Source of the DNA: Uranotaenia lowii
Taxonomy: Eukaryota; Arthropoda; Insecta; Diptera; Culicidae
Assembly: GCF_029784155.1 (NCBI RefSeq)
Contig: NC_073693.1
Coordinates: 137,691,988-137,755,987, forward strand
DNA length: 64,000 nucleotides
Direction of reading: 5' to 3'
The notes under the pieces were generated by a model. The model had not been told where the DNA came from and did no database searches. It saw only the letters and a program-made list of their open reading frames with translations. Each line of letters opens with the position of its first letter. The stretch's first letter is position 1. Both the position numbers and the translations under genes were made by a program. This document shows positions 39,650 to 51,524 of the stretch, one piece after another.

Positions 39650-39940
39650 CAATATTTTATTATATGTCTGTTCAATCAACTCTAGTAGAAACGGGTCGAA
39701 ACAAGTAGAAATGGATTGATAGTTGATCACCTGTCTCTTTCCAATTGACTTCGACCGACTTCTACCAAGTCGAAACTAATCCTGCTGCCGAGCTGGATTG
39801 GTTTCGACTAGTTTCAACTTGCTCCATTGAACAACGACCTGACTAGTTTCGACCAAAACATTGGCTCGTTGAACATCTATCAGTTAACAGAAACCAGTTG
39901 AAACCGATTTTTACTAACGATTGAACGAAGCTTATATTAA
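39650..39940. repeat. Cluster of GTTTCGACTA-type motifs
   Basis: About ten scattered copies of TCGAAAC/GTTTCGA-like words lie on both strands within about 290 bp. This resembles the subterminal motif clusters of the DNA elements in this window, but no matching ends were found. Confidence 0.4.
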
Positions 39941-40009
39941 TTCCCGATTTCAATTTTCTTTTTTCAAATCTCTGTTTGGCCAAAAATTGGATCCTGGAAG
40001 GATCGCCAA

Positions 40010-40063
40010 TGTGGAAACCACATAAATGCCAAATTGGTCCAGCCATTACTACATCGATGGGTA
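40010..40063 (+). repeat. 54-bp repeat W, copy 2
   Basis: Identical to 38122-38175, but followed by CCCGCATAC instead of repeat X. Confidence 0.85.
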
Positions 40064-40348
40064 CCCGCATACTAAAAAACTATATTACAAATAGTCAATA
40101 CGATACATCCACGGTTCCAGAAAAAGTTATTGTCTCCGTAAACGTAGCTATAATTTAAACTTTACTTCGACAACGATAAGAAAATAAAACGAACGTTCAT
40201 GTGAATAGTGATGGTATCTGGAAAGGTGAATGAATTGTTTAACGATTTGCTTAAATTTGATCAATAATCGTTAAACTGTTTTCGAACCATAACGCTTAGC
40301 GTTCATGTCATGTGTCAAACTCACGTCAAAAATTACCGAAATGCGGGT

Positions 40349-41277
40349 CAGAGATGCCAGATGGTTTGAAAAAAGAAAACTCAGCCCGGATTCATGAAAA
40401 TATCTTGAAATTTATTTATCGAATCAATTATTGATTTTTTCATACGTGGAAAAAATAAAAGCAGTTGCATTGTACAAAGAAAAAAGTTGCTCTGATTTAA
40501 TCACCGTTCAGTAAGCAGTTATCAAATTTTGTTTCATCAGTTTTTAAAGTCTTTGAGAGAGTTTTGCGTTGGACAGATTAACAATAAGTTTTACTAAACT
40601 GCGCATGCCTCATCTTTTGAAAAAATAGTCGAGTCAAAAGGAATCATATTGGCAGCAAACATTCCAACTGCTGCACTTGTTACAAATTTTAGGCTAATAC
40701 TTCTGTTAGAGCAAATTCACTGGTGTTGGGAAAAAGTTGTAGAAATTTTGACATTTTGAAAAGTTTACCATGCAAAAATATTTTCAAGATCTTTGGGCGT
40801 TGTATTTTTTAACAGCACTTTCTTTTTCAGCCGTATGTGATAGAAATATTGCTATTTTTGCATCACAGCATGCGAAACTACAACACGTGTTGTTAAAAAA
40901 CTTGAAGGCCACAGATTTTGAAAATGTTTTGCATGGCAAAATTTTCAAAATGTGCTAAAAGTGACAAAATTTCTACCACTTTTTCCCAACACCAGTGAAC
41001 TTTCTCTTAGGATTAGAGCTTGTAGTTTTTTTGTTTTTGTTACTGTTTTCACCAGCAATCGTTTTTTAAAGATGTTTGTGAGAATTACGGTTATTTTTTA
41101 ATGTAGGCTAGCAAGCATGCAAACAGGCGATAAAATCATCGATTTTGCGTAAATGTTTTTGTTTATGAATGAATGAATTTATTATAATATATACGCAACA
41201 TTTAATTAATTTGATTTATTAAATTAAACGTTGAAAATTTTCTAAATTTTTTAAGTTCAGTGCACCTGGCATCCCTG
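40349..41277. mobile_element. Possible hAT-like inverted-repeat element
   Basis: The ends CAGAGATGCCAGATG and the complement of CAGGGATGCCAGGTG are inverted copies. No matching 8-bp flanks are found, so the call rests on the ends only. It contains a smaller MITE at 40718-40997. Confidence 0.45.
40718..40997. mobile_element. Long-TIR fold-back MITE, 280 bp
   Basis: The two halves are imperfect inverted copies over roughly 80-100 bp, starting CACTGGTGTTGGGAAAAAGT. Further paired blocks include CCATGCAAAA and TTTTTTAACA. The target duplication is unclear (flanks TT and AA). Confidence 0.75.
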
Positions 41278-41355
41278 GTCGTTTTGACCGTTGTTTGTTG
41301 CTTGCCGGAAATTTGCAAAGTTCGCCGCGTCTTTTTACGTTCTCCGGGGTAAAAG

Positions 41356-41728
41356 ATGTTTTTCTTCGAATTTATTCGCCGGATTCTGTTACGGAACCCC
41401 AGTGGTATGGCTATAAGAGACGCCGTTCCGGATCGAGCGGGGCTGATTCAATTGCTGCTACCGCACCGGGTGTTGAAATTTCTACCCCATTGGATCCCTT
41501 GGATCCGGACATTGTGTTTTCCAGGTAGGTGAAAATTTGTGTTTTATTCCACTTGATGCTTCATTGGAGTAGTTTTTTAAATGAATTCAAGTAGGAACTG
41601 ATAAGTTATCATTTAACTTTATTTCTATTTCAGCGCCTGAAGTTCACATAAAAAAAATGTCGAATCCAGTTCATATTGCGAATAGGTGCAGGATGTCCGC
41701 TAAGAAGTACGGCAGCCATTGGTGTTAA
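41356..41728 (+). CDS. Possible spliced ORF of 87 codons inside the hAT-type element
   Basis: Exon 1 (41356-41524, start MFFFEFIRRILLRNPSG) ends at the donor GTAGGT. A 109-nt intron (41525-41633) ends in a pyrimidine stretch plus CAG. Exon 2 continues in frame (APEVHIKKMSNPVHIANRC) to a TAA at 41726-41728. The fit of frame and splice sites is the only evidence; no family is recognised. A minus-strand frame (41630-41824, ending NMNWIRHFFYVNFRR) with its own acceptor-like site competes for the same DNA. It could be a captured piece of host gene. Confidence 0.3.
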
Positions 41729-42427
41729 CAGAACCCCGGTATAATTAGGTGGTTTTCTGGTTACGATAAAACGTCCGTCAGCTCGATCGCTCGCCTGGGA
41801 TTTCTGCAGAGCAGAGATAGCGGTCTGAATTAAAAAAAAAACGATTATGTGTAAAATCAATTAGTATAGAAAAGCAATAAAATTAAATTCTCGATGACAT
41901 AAAGACATGAACCAGAGTATTGATAAGCCTCATGATGACTGTATGTGGTAGTGTTTTATGAATTACTTCCATAAAGGTCCCCTAACAGTAATGAATAGTT
42001 TGAGTTCCGTAACAAGCCTTAAACACCATCAAATATACAGTAATCCTAGTACAAACGGTTCGTATAATCTTCATTTCGATTACTAGAACAGTTTTCAAAA
42101 CGTCCGATGAACGGTTTGATAAATCGTCGAAAAATATATGCACATATTTATTCCAGAAACAGTTCAACAACCTGAAAACGTTGTTCATAAGCGTTTTATA
42201 AACCTTACCCTAACTGTTCCTAGAAGAGTGTCTCCATATAGAGGTTTTAATAGTTTTAAACAGTAACATAACTTAACGCCATATTCAACAGACCGTCGTT
42301 TTGGAATTCAAGATAAGTGCAATGTTTTTTATGGTTTCAGATATCATTTTCTAAACGTTTTTTTACGCTGTTTCTAATCGTTTTATAACTACTCCAGGAA
42401 CAGTTATGTTACAATATTTTCGTATTC

Positions 42428-42572
42428 GGGTAGGTACAGGGAAGGTCTGTTGCATCAGCGATGCACAATAACGACGGTGAGCGTAGGTGATAGACAGCAT
42501 TAATATGAGCTACAGTGCATTGCATCATGCTATATTCGCATGACGTTCCTCTTGTTGGGCCTGGCCCACACA
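42428..42572 (+). repeat. 145-bp repeat X, copy 2
   Basis: Identical to 38171-38315, same orientation, 4.26 kb apart, flanked by different sequences except the shared GGGTA start. Confidence 0.85.
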
Positions 42573-42965
42573 ACAACTTTTTCATCTCTTTTATATTCAA
42601 AGAAGGCTTATGCTTAAGACATAAATTCAAGTGAAGACAATTCAAAAAGACGCTTATTCCTATGATTCCAGTCATAATCGAGATCGAATAGCTTCTGAAA
42701 TCAAACTTTAACGAAAATTTAAATACCTGACCGGATTCAAAATTTTAAATCTGAATGATGCCAAATTTATAATCTATAAGTCTATGGCCAAATCAACACT
42801 TCAAAGAGGTAGCGTTCTTCAGTTAGCGGAACTAAAAATTAGCGGAACTTTCTTATCCGCTAGCTGAAGAAAAATATAGCGAGAAAATTAATTCGCTAAC
42901 CGAAAGTTAGCGGACTAATTAGCGATTAGCGGATTAGCGTTTTTGTGCCGGACACTGGTTTTGAG

Positions 42966-43250
42966 ACCTACTTTGATATCTATTGTTGGAAATGTGAAAC
43001 GATCTCAGTGTTTTCCGAATGAAATGGAAGCCATTGAGACTGTCTCGAGACCAACTGCCTCCTGGTGTGGACTAGCCTTAACGGTGAATTATACTCATAA
43101 GAAGATTTTTGAGACTCATTTCCTTATACAAAATAATTTTTAAAATAATGAAATTTATTATTAATCAAATATTTCTACTGAAAGCTGAAAGTGGCAACAA
43201 ATTTGTTTTGGGCGCTCATTTAGTAGAAGAAAGCGATGAAACGCTTTTCC
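42966..43250. other. Spacer between two mobile elements
   Basis: About 290 bp with no recognised gene or repeat. Confidence 0.5.
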
Positions 43251-43252
43251 TA

Positions 43253-44942
43253 CACAGTAAATGAAAATTACCGAGTTCGGTAATTTTTTTTACCGAAATC
43301 CTAACATGTGTAACTCGTTAAACTGTTCGGTAATTTTTTTCATGGCAGAGAAATGACAGCTGTCAAATATTGCAGACTTTTATCTGTAAAAATTACCGAA
43401 ACTCGGCTGATCATGTCAACATGACAGCTCATTTTATTACCGAACAACCGGTATTGTTGAACCGAAATGTCTTTACCTATTACCGAACGGCCGGTTATTT
43501 TTAACCGAGAAACTAAAAAGCGCGGTTATATAAACCGAACAACTGGTAGACTAGACCGAAAAACGTGTAATGAATACCGAAACACCTAAAACTTTTACCG
43601 AAATACCTACAATTTTACCGAAATAACTGTAATTATTATTTAAATACCAATAATTTTTACCGAAAAAACTGTAAAAGTTCGGCAATATTTACCGAACAAT
43701 CGGTAGAGTTTACCGAAATTTCTGTAATTATTACGCAAATACCGGTAAGTTTTACCAGGCAAATTAAAAATGTTCGGTAATATTTACCGAAAAACTGGTG
43801 ATTTTCACAGAAAAACTCTATTTTTTACCGAAAATTCGGTTATTTTTACCGGAAATTTGAAATTTTTTACTGAAATATCTGTAATTACTGAAACGCCGAT
43901 AATATTTACCGCAAAACTGTTAAATTTTCGGTAATTTTCCCGAAAATCGTAAAAGGTTCGATAGTTTCGGCGTCCCGTCATATTTCGCTTGATGATTCGA
44001 GTCTCGAATCATCTCGTGTAATATGCCGTGCATCATAAGCTGAAACTACCGACGTTTTACGGTTTGCGTTAAAAATTACCAACAAAATTTACAGTTTTTG
44101 ATGAATTGATTGAATAGCAGAGGCTCAATCTACAAATAAAAATGAGGAGCTGGATCAAATTGTTTCCACTTTATTTTCTGCATTATTGCAACATGGTACC
44201 GTATAGTGGCTTTCCCAGGATCCATGGATAGAGTTAATGTCGGCCATATCTCTGCTTCTTGTGTTGTGGGCAATGTGCCATCTGCCATCAGCCCCATAGC
44301 GCTGTCCCCAAAGGTGACTGGAGGAAGGTTGTCACAGGCACGGGAAGATCTGGAAGTAAAATTAATTTTCATCTAAAGTGGGAAAAAAATTCATCCGGTG
44401 TACCTTTACTGGAGCAGCGATCAATTCAACAGTCCATTCCAAGCACCGGTGCTAGTGGTGTCTCAACTCCGATCGTCTATAATGCACATAATGCACATGC
44501 ATGGAGGCAAACGAAGCAAAAAAAATACTGCTGCTTCATTGCTCAAAACACGCGAAACCGAAAATGCCGAGCAATGGCGACGACTGGCTGGTTTAAAGAT
44601 AGCCATCACACTCGAGCACACGAAAGAAGTCGAAACGATTACTTTCGGTTGCAAGAGTGAGAAGGAAGACCCGGAATGCCAAAACCGCCAAAAATGACAA
44701 TCGAATTTCGACGTTCGCCTTGACAGCTACACTTTTGCAGTTTAATTTCGGTAATTTTTTACCAAAAATCAATGACATCGAGATTTGTTTACATTAAATA
44801 AACGAATTTCGTTAAGTCAAGAACCGATTTACCGAACTCGGTAAAAACAACACGTCAGATTGATAAATTACCGAAAATTTTCTAATTACAGAACTAGTTC
44901 TGTAAAATAAAATACCGAACTCGGTAATTTTGATTTACTGTG
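43253..44942. mobile_element. TTACCGAA-motif element, 1690 bp, CAC...GTG ends, TA duplication
   Basis: The left end is CACAGTAAATGAAAATTACC and the right end the complement of CACAGTAAATCAAAATTACC. TA flanks both sides (43251-43252 and 44943-44944). From 43270 to about 44060 and again from 44740 to 44940 the sequence is an array of TTACCGAA/TTCGGTAA words, dozens in all. The core (about 44100-44720) is different in composition and looks gene-like on the minus strand. A donor GTACAC at 44403 and acceptor TTCCAG at 44350 bound a 54-nt intron, followed by an open frame with SRACDNLPPVTFGDSAMG to a stop near 44130. The joined upstream exon has a stop just before the splice, so the frame may start at a later ATG. 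Confidence 0.8.
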
Positions 44943-44944
44943 TA

Positions 44945-45895
44945 GGTTGCATAATTTTTCAGCCATTACTCGTAACCGAATTATCTTAAGCAAAATTCAA
45001 AATGGATTACGTGGGAAGCAACTTAAGCTTTCTCGAGATAAATGAACAAAAATTTCTGGCTCCATGGACATATTTATTTTATTGAAATCATTGAATATAG
45101 AGAATTATTAATCTGACTTCTTATTTGAAGTAGAGTTTTGATCTAATTGCTTCTATTTTAAACCTAAATGCAATCAATTGTAAGGATTTCAATTCAAACT
45201 AGTAATATTTATTCACCTTTTGAAAATATTTATAAGGTAATTAAGTATGTCCAGGTGGACATATCTCAAACTCCTACTCCCTCTCCATGGACAAGCGTCA
45301 ACATTTTCAAAAACAAGACGTACTACAATCATTTTTTTGAATTCTAAGACTAAGCTAACCCTTTTTTAACTTTAAATAGTCTCAGCGTTTTCCATTTTTT
45401 CGGAAGAAATTGAGACTGTAAAAAGTTTTCAACAACAGCATGATAAACAACTGTTATACGCCGGAACTGGAAACGGAGAAATAGGGGGAAAAGAAAGAAA
45501 ACAGTTTTAACAAGTAATCGGATGAAGATATTCTTTGAACGCCCGAATAGACTTACACCGTGAAAAAATCATGAAGTTACCGCGGTTGGCTTTAATTAAA
45601 TCGATTACGATTGTAAACTGATCAAACTTTTGGATAATTTTCTCACTGCGTTGAGTCACAAAAAATGTCGCCCAGCATTAAATTTCACAGCACAACAAAC
45701 CGCAGCGAAGGCTGTCAGTTGAAGAAACGCGGCCGCATAGGCGCTTAACTGCCAGCATCAGTCTGCGAAAAAGTCCTGCTGCTTTTGTAATTTCCGCGCT
45801 CGTGCTAGAATCTAAAAAAAGTTCTAATTAATCAGTACTTCGATAGTTTTTGATAGCAGATTACTTTCATAAGTGTACAACAAACGTTCAGCATA
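44945..45895 (+). promoter_or_regulatory. Nup160 5' flank
   Basis: About 950 bp upstream of the Nup160 start codon. The last 200 bp are richer in GC and likely hold the promoter and 5' UTR. A 12-bp palindrome GTCCAGGTGGAC lies near 45250. No TATA box is obvious. Confidence 0.35.
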
Positions 45896-48800
45896 ATGGA
45901 TAACTTCGTACCGGTGCAGTATCGCGAGGTCCCGATGCGTCAGCTCTCCTCGAATGTTAGCAACTGGAGGGAAATCAGCGTCAGTACCGGTATGTGTTTT
46001 TTTTTGAGGATTTTTTTGTCTTCATACTGAATTTGTTGATTGAATTTATTTAAGGTGGTATTCATAACATGCTGCAGGATGTAAAAACATCCGAGCAATG
46101 TGGAGGTTACAGTTTCGCCGAAAGGGAGGACTTTCGGTCCAACCGATTCATCTACTGGTAAGTAGGTTTTAAATTTTTAGGGACTATTAGCTGAAGTCTT
46201 TTTTCACAGGAGAACTTGTCGGGATTCGTTGTTCCTGAGTGAGGTCAGCATGAATTTGAATCTGGCCAAGAACCATCTAAAGATCAACTTTGATGAAAGT
46301 CCCATTTTGGCGGTGGAAATAAGCGGGAATCAGATGCAGGTCTTCCTGCTGATAATAACGGTGACCAGCATTCATCGGATTGTGTTGCGTCACCCCAAGG
46401 CGAACAGTTCCAACCCGGATGGGTCGCAAGAGTCGGTGCTTGCCGGGATCAGCAAGGAACAGATTTGCGATCCTTCAGCGTTTTATGTTATTAGTAACGA
46501 CATCGGCCAGTGTTTACCATCCCATGCCGCTGCCTATCGGGCGGAATATGAGAACGGCGCCGAGAGTGATTGCTTCTTCGCGGTGGCAACCGTGTCAGCG
46601 CTTTATTTATTCCAGATGGGGCACCTTCATGGGGGTGTTAAGATCACTGAGCTGAAGCATAATCAGCTGATTTCGAGATTCTTCTCAAATATAACTGATG
46701 CATGGAGGTGAGTCTGAACCGTTTTAACCTTGATGGGAAAGATGTAGCCATCCTGATGAAGCTTATCTAGCAGAGATAAATTTCTTATACCTATTACGGC
46801 AATACATTATCATTTAATATTTTTTCAAACAGAAAAAAGAATGGTAACGCACCCGATCAGATCGTATCGCTGCAGTTCGGTGAACTTGAGAGGCAATCCG
46901 TACTGTACGCCTTCTACAGAAACAACGTCAGCCGGGTGTGGTCCATCGCCAATGGTGCCTGCATCGGAGCGGAATGTTTCGTCAAAAATGGCCGATTGGA
47001 GGGATGTAAGTTGTTCAAACTTTATCTCATATTGTTAGAATTCTGTTAAAGTAAATTTTCCCTTTAGCGCAAACGATAATGGTTCGCAAATCGGCCAACC
47101 TCATAAGCGTCTTCTTGTCCTACTCGGACTGTTCTGAGTTTATAATCCTGCGACCAGCTACAGATGATTCCGGCAACCCGGTTCTGGTAAAAGAATCATC
47201 CATTCTAGCTCCAAATTACGATCTTATCGACTACAAGCTGTCCGATCGTGGCATTTGGGCGCTCTGGTGCAACGCCGAAGGCGAGATGCAAGTGCTAACC
47301 TACTCGATTTGCAACGAATCGAACAACTTTTGGCTTCCGATCCCATTGGAAGCCATCGATGACAAATACACGGCAAAGCTGGAAAAAGGAACCGATCTTA
47401 AGCACGTCTATTGTAATAGAATTTTCCACTCAGGAAAGTTTCACAACAACGTGATCGCCAAAACTTTGTCGGTATGTTTAAAACCCATATTTAATTTTTT
47501 TTTTAGAATTTTTAATCAATCGTCTTTTTGGAAATTTAGATGTTCAATCGATGTTTCAACTACACCGGAAGCAACATCTCAACGGCCGCCCTGAAGCGTC
47601 ACGTGTGCAGCTACATCGACGGGGAGCTGCAGAACGAACGGAAGATGCAAAACATCACCGACGAGGAGTTTATCGAGCTGTCCTCGAACCTGTGGGAAAA
47701 GTTTTACATGTGCTGTTCCCAGTACAACTTTGAGGCCTGTCAACCGATCGGCGTGCTGATCCTGGAACAGATGGACGTCTATTGCTTGATAAGGAAGCAG
47801 TTGATTTCGTTTTTCCGCCCGTGCGATGAGCTGGAGGTGGCTTTCCTGTCGGAAAATTATCCCGGCAACGTTATTACTGACGGAGCCGGAGGTAAATCGG
47901 TTCACCAGGATGTTGCGGTGCTGATTCGGGTGCTAAAGCAGATCGATAAATTTGTGCCGGACGATGAGAAGATCGAAATCGAATCGTGTCTGTTTCAGCT
48001 TCGGTCTACAAAGGATATGATGGATTCGATTGCTTCCTCGCAGTGTTTCAGTAACCAGGTTTGTTTTGGCGGAACGCAATCAACTTGCCTTGATCACTGA
48101 TGAACTTTTTTTTTCAGTGTAACTTGACCTCGGTTATACAGTCAATCGAGGATCTTCCCAAGGCCATGGCTGTTGTTTTGCAAAAGCTCAAATTGGATTA
48201 CGAAGTTTCGGACGATATAAGTAGTAAGTATTTGATTTCACAAGCTTTTGAACGGTTCTAGGCCATAGCTAAGTCGTTAGAATATTATGAGTCTTCTTGG
48301 TCGATGGTCACACGCTTTATTCCAAGTGTAAACTATCAACATGCACGTTGGAGCGGAATAGTTTTTTACTAATCCACGGACTTCCTGTGTCCACTAGAGA
48401 CCACTGAAGATTAAAAAGGTTTTAAAAACGCGTATCTTCTATTTTTGAGCAACTTAGAAACATTTGTTTCGTTTGCACGAGATTTTTTGGCTGCTGTTTA
48501 GATAATTCCGTATGCCCTCTAACAATAATCTTCATGTGTGGTCACGATAACGGCTTAATGTTTGGCTATCTGGAGTTATGTCAATAGGTCTTCTATTTTC
48601 GGTTTTGTAGATTCCAATAGATCGAAGCAAATACGTAGGGGCCGATCCCAATTTTGTGGTTCAGGAAAGCTCTTCAGGAAATGGAACACGAATCACCTAT
48701 CCTTTTTTTATATCTCTGTACGAACTGAAGCCTGATCCCAATCGGCCTTGCTTTCTCTCTTTTTTTTTTGTTTTGACGTCTGTTTTCTTGGTTGCGGTTA

Positions 48801-51483
48801 TTCTAGACGCGACATTTTAAAATGAAGAGCAGCATGGCAATCGGGCGAGGGTATGTTACGGTGTAGATTGTAACACTTTTGTTCACATTGCGCTCTGCAA
48901 GAAATCAGCGAAGTGCTTTTAAAAAGGATTATTTATTAACAAATATTCCTTTCTTTACAGTCTATTCCAGCTCCAAGAACGTCCCGTTCGCTGGGCTGCT
49001 CGGGGTCCAGCTGCTCACCGAAAGCGTCCGGCAGATGATACAGCTGCGCTACATGGTGGTGCGCAATCTGATTGTGCTGCAGCATCTGCTGCTCAGCAAT
49101 TTCGCCCTCAACTGCAACTCGATGGAAATCATCCGCTCCAAGTGTATCCCGGATAGCGAGGTGTTTCTGCAGTCGTACTACGTGATGAACTGGATCGCTG
49201 AATCGACTGTCGACTATGCGGTCGTTAGAAGGTTTGTTGAGAGAAAAAAATCCGTTGAAAGGTTTCCTGAATTAAATTTGGGTTTTTTTTTCAGTAAATC
49301 TTTGGAGCGAGACGCTTCTTTGGTGATTGGCCACGAAGAAGCCTACGCATTTGAGTACATTTCTCTGTTGCATTTGTTCGTGTCAACTCGGGGTCTGAAA
49401 ACTTACATGACAACGGAGGAAGGACAACGTATATCCGGAAGCACCGAATGGTTTTCCATGCTGCTGGAAATATCCCATGGTTTATTGCGACTGATGTGAG
49501 TTAAATGTTCTAGTATTTTAGCATTACGTTATTTTGAACTATGATCGTATTTTGTATCTGTAGATGGCCAGTGGCAGGAGATTTCACGTTCGGTCAGTGG
49601 CTGATGCAAGGAGAAATGCACATTTTCATTGAGCAGTACGTTCGTTTACTGAACTCCTGGTGTGAGTGGAACAACTGCTCACGTAAGTTACTCATTGACT
49701 AGATAATTTCCATCGAAACTAGTAAAGATTTTTTTCTTCTAAAAGGTAACTTCATCCTTGCAAAATCCTACCTCATGAACGGCGAGAATGCGAAAGCTTT
49801 GGACCTGTTTCCCCAATCGGCTAAGGGCATCCTAAAGGAACCGTATTTAATCAACTTCACTAAACCATCGGACGGAACTTCGGTGCCACCGGATGAGCTG
49901 CTCAGTATTTTTTATATGAAAGTTATCCGGTTGTTCGAACATTACGAAGCCTACGATTGCATAAACGTGCTGGCTCAGATTGCTATTGGAACTTCGATAC
50001 ACAGCAAGCAACAGGCTATGTTTCAAAGTATCGATTTCAGTGCCCACATGGAGCTGGGGCACTATGAGGAAGCGTACCATTCGTTGGTGTACAACTGTGA
50101 GCAAACTCGGAAGAAGGACTGCCTGAGGCAGCTGGTGTGGCGTTTGTTCCAGGCAAAAAAGTTCAACATACTAATCGAGCTGCCCTACTATGGGCTGGAA
50201 ACTGATTTCCAGAACATCATGGAAATGCACGCCCGATCCGTTGAAATATCCGAAAACAGCCACTACGACTTTCTGTATTCGTTCTACATTCTCAAAGGAA
50301 ATATGCGAAAGGGTGAGTTTCTCTAGTTTGTAATTATTGTCAAAGAACACTAAAAAATGTAAGATCATTTTACTGATGGAGCTTTTCTCATCAATTCCAG
50401 CTGCTCTCATTGCCTACGAAAAAGCCATGCGTTGTCAGCTGGAGTGCAATTCGCTCGCATTTTTGAAGATGCGTTGCGAAGCACTGCTCAAGTGCATCAA
50501 TGCGCTCAATCTAGTGGCACCGGATTACGCCTGGATTGCGAAGCCATCGGTGTCCAAAGATGGCGGTGCTGCCAGGCTTGAAGAATCGGACACCAAAATC
50601 GTAGTTGTTGATCTGGTAGATGTTCGGAAGGAGTTGATGGTAACCCAGGCGGTGTTGGAAATTTCCAAACAGCTGGACGACTATAAATCTGTGCTAGATG
50701 TCGACACCAACGAGCTGCTGGTGATTTTGGCTAACGCTAAACTGTATACCACGGCCTTCAAGCTGGCCAACATGTTGGGCAAAAGCCTCACTATGATCTA
50801 TGAAAGCCTGGCGGCGTCCTGCGTTATGTGCGCCCTACAGGAAACTGCGGACAATTGGGATTGGCTGCATAAAAACGCACTGGAAGGTGATTAAAAACAT
50901 TGTTTTTTTTTCTAATAACTTTTCTTAATAACACCCAAATTTCAGAATCTGTTCTAAGCTCAGACAGCACCGACACGGCTTGGAACTTTTTGAAGTTTAG
51001 TCTCGAGAATGAAACGAAGGACGTCGAAGCCTGTTATCTCGCCGTGATGAATCAAATCATTTCCAAAAATGCTTTTCCACCTCAATGGTTGACGGACTAT
51101 TGTATGGTGAGTTACCTTCTAGAAAGTAATTCCTTTCAACCCAATTCATTTTTTTTAATCTACAGAACAAGACGCCCACCAAACTGTTACAGCTTTACGT
51201 AAACTTTGGCCGCCTAGAGGAAGCCTTTGAAATTGCTGTCAAACTGATCCAGGCGCAGCTGATCAGCAGAAGCTCGATCACGACGTTACACTTCAACCGA
51301 TTCTTGCTCCCGATTACGCTCATCGATCGGTTGCAGTTTGAGCTGAGCAAAGATGCTAAATTCAAGCAGGTAAGTTCGTTTTTCTTTACCTAGGGGATAT
51401 TTTTAATGGTCTTACGTTATTTCATCGTCTATTTCTAGCAAACAAATTTACTGAACCAGCTTATCGACTGCATTGCTAAATAA
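45896..51483 (+). CDS. Nucleoporin Nup160, 1316 aa, 15 exons
   Basis: Nup160 is a scaffold subunit of the Y-shaped (Nup107-160) complex of the nuclear pore, needed for pore assembly and mRNA export. Exons are 45896-45989, 46055-46157, 46210-46707, 46833-47005, 47068-47471, 47540-48058, 48118-48223, 48961-49231, 49295-49495, 49564-49682, 49746-50312, 50401-50886, 50946-51106, 51166-51369 and 51439-51483. All junctions are GT-AG and the sum is 3951 nt. Diagnostic matches to the family are WREISVST near the N-terminus (vertebrate FREFTVCS), SNRFIYWRTCRDSLFLSE (RNRFIHWKTSGDTLEL), GIWALWCNAEGEM, and ECNSLAFLKMRCEALLKCIN with LVAPDYAWI. The N-terminal half is the beta-propeller and the C-terminal half the alpha-helical stack. 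Length is a little below fly and human (about 1410-1440). Intron 7 (48224-48960) is the only long one. Confidence 0.95.
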
Positions 51484-51518
51484 ATCTCTTAGGAGGTTTC
51501 TTTCGCGTCCATTTGCCA

Positions 51519-51524
51519 ATAAAA
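51519..51524 (+). promoter_or_regulatory. Poly(A) signal of Nup160
   Basis: AATAAA lies 36 nt after the Nup160 stop codon, the likely cleavage and polyadenylation signal. Confidence 0.7.

Larger units (their letters stand above)
37595..42957. mobile_element. Non-autonomous hAT-type element, 5.36 kb, perfect 8-bp TSD
   Basis: The left end is CAGTGTTCGGCATCGC and the right end the complement of CAGTGTCCGGCAC. The flanking 8 bp GTTTTGAG are identical on both sides (37587-37594 and 42958-42965). Subterminal regions at each end are packed with CGCTAA/TTAGCG motifs (37605-37740 and 42810-42945), a usual place for transposase binding. No transposase frame is visible in the 5.1 kb between. The interior holds a decaying minisatellite, two identical 145-bp repeats, two identical 54-bp repeats, smaller inverted-repeat elements and a possible spliced ORF. 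Confidence 0.85.

Noticed and set aside
39129..39719. 196-codon plus-strand frame
   Set aside because: It mostly translates the 22-26 bp minisatellite and runs into unrelated sequence; opposite frames are open for the same reason.
38171..42572. The two 145-bp X repeats as LTRs of one retrotransposon
   Set aside because: No TG...CA ends, no target duplication outside the pair, no primer-binding site and no pol sequence between.
48224..48960. A mobile element in Nup160 intron 7
   Set aside because: The intron is long but no inverted ends, duplication or coding motif was found.
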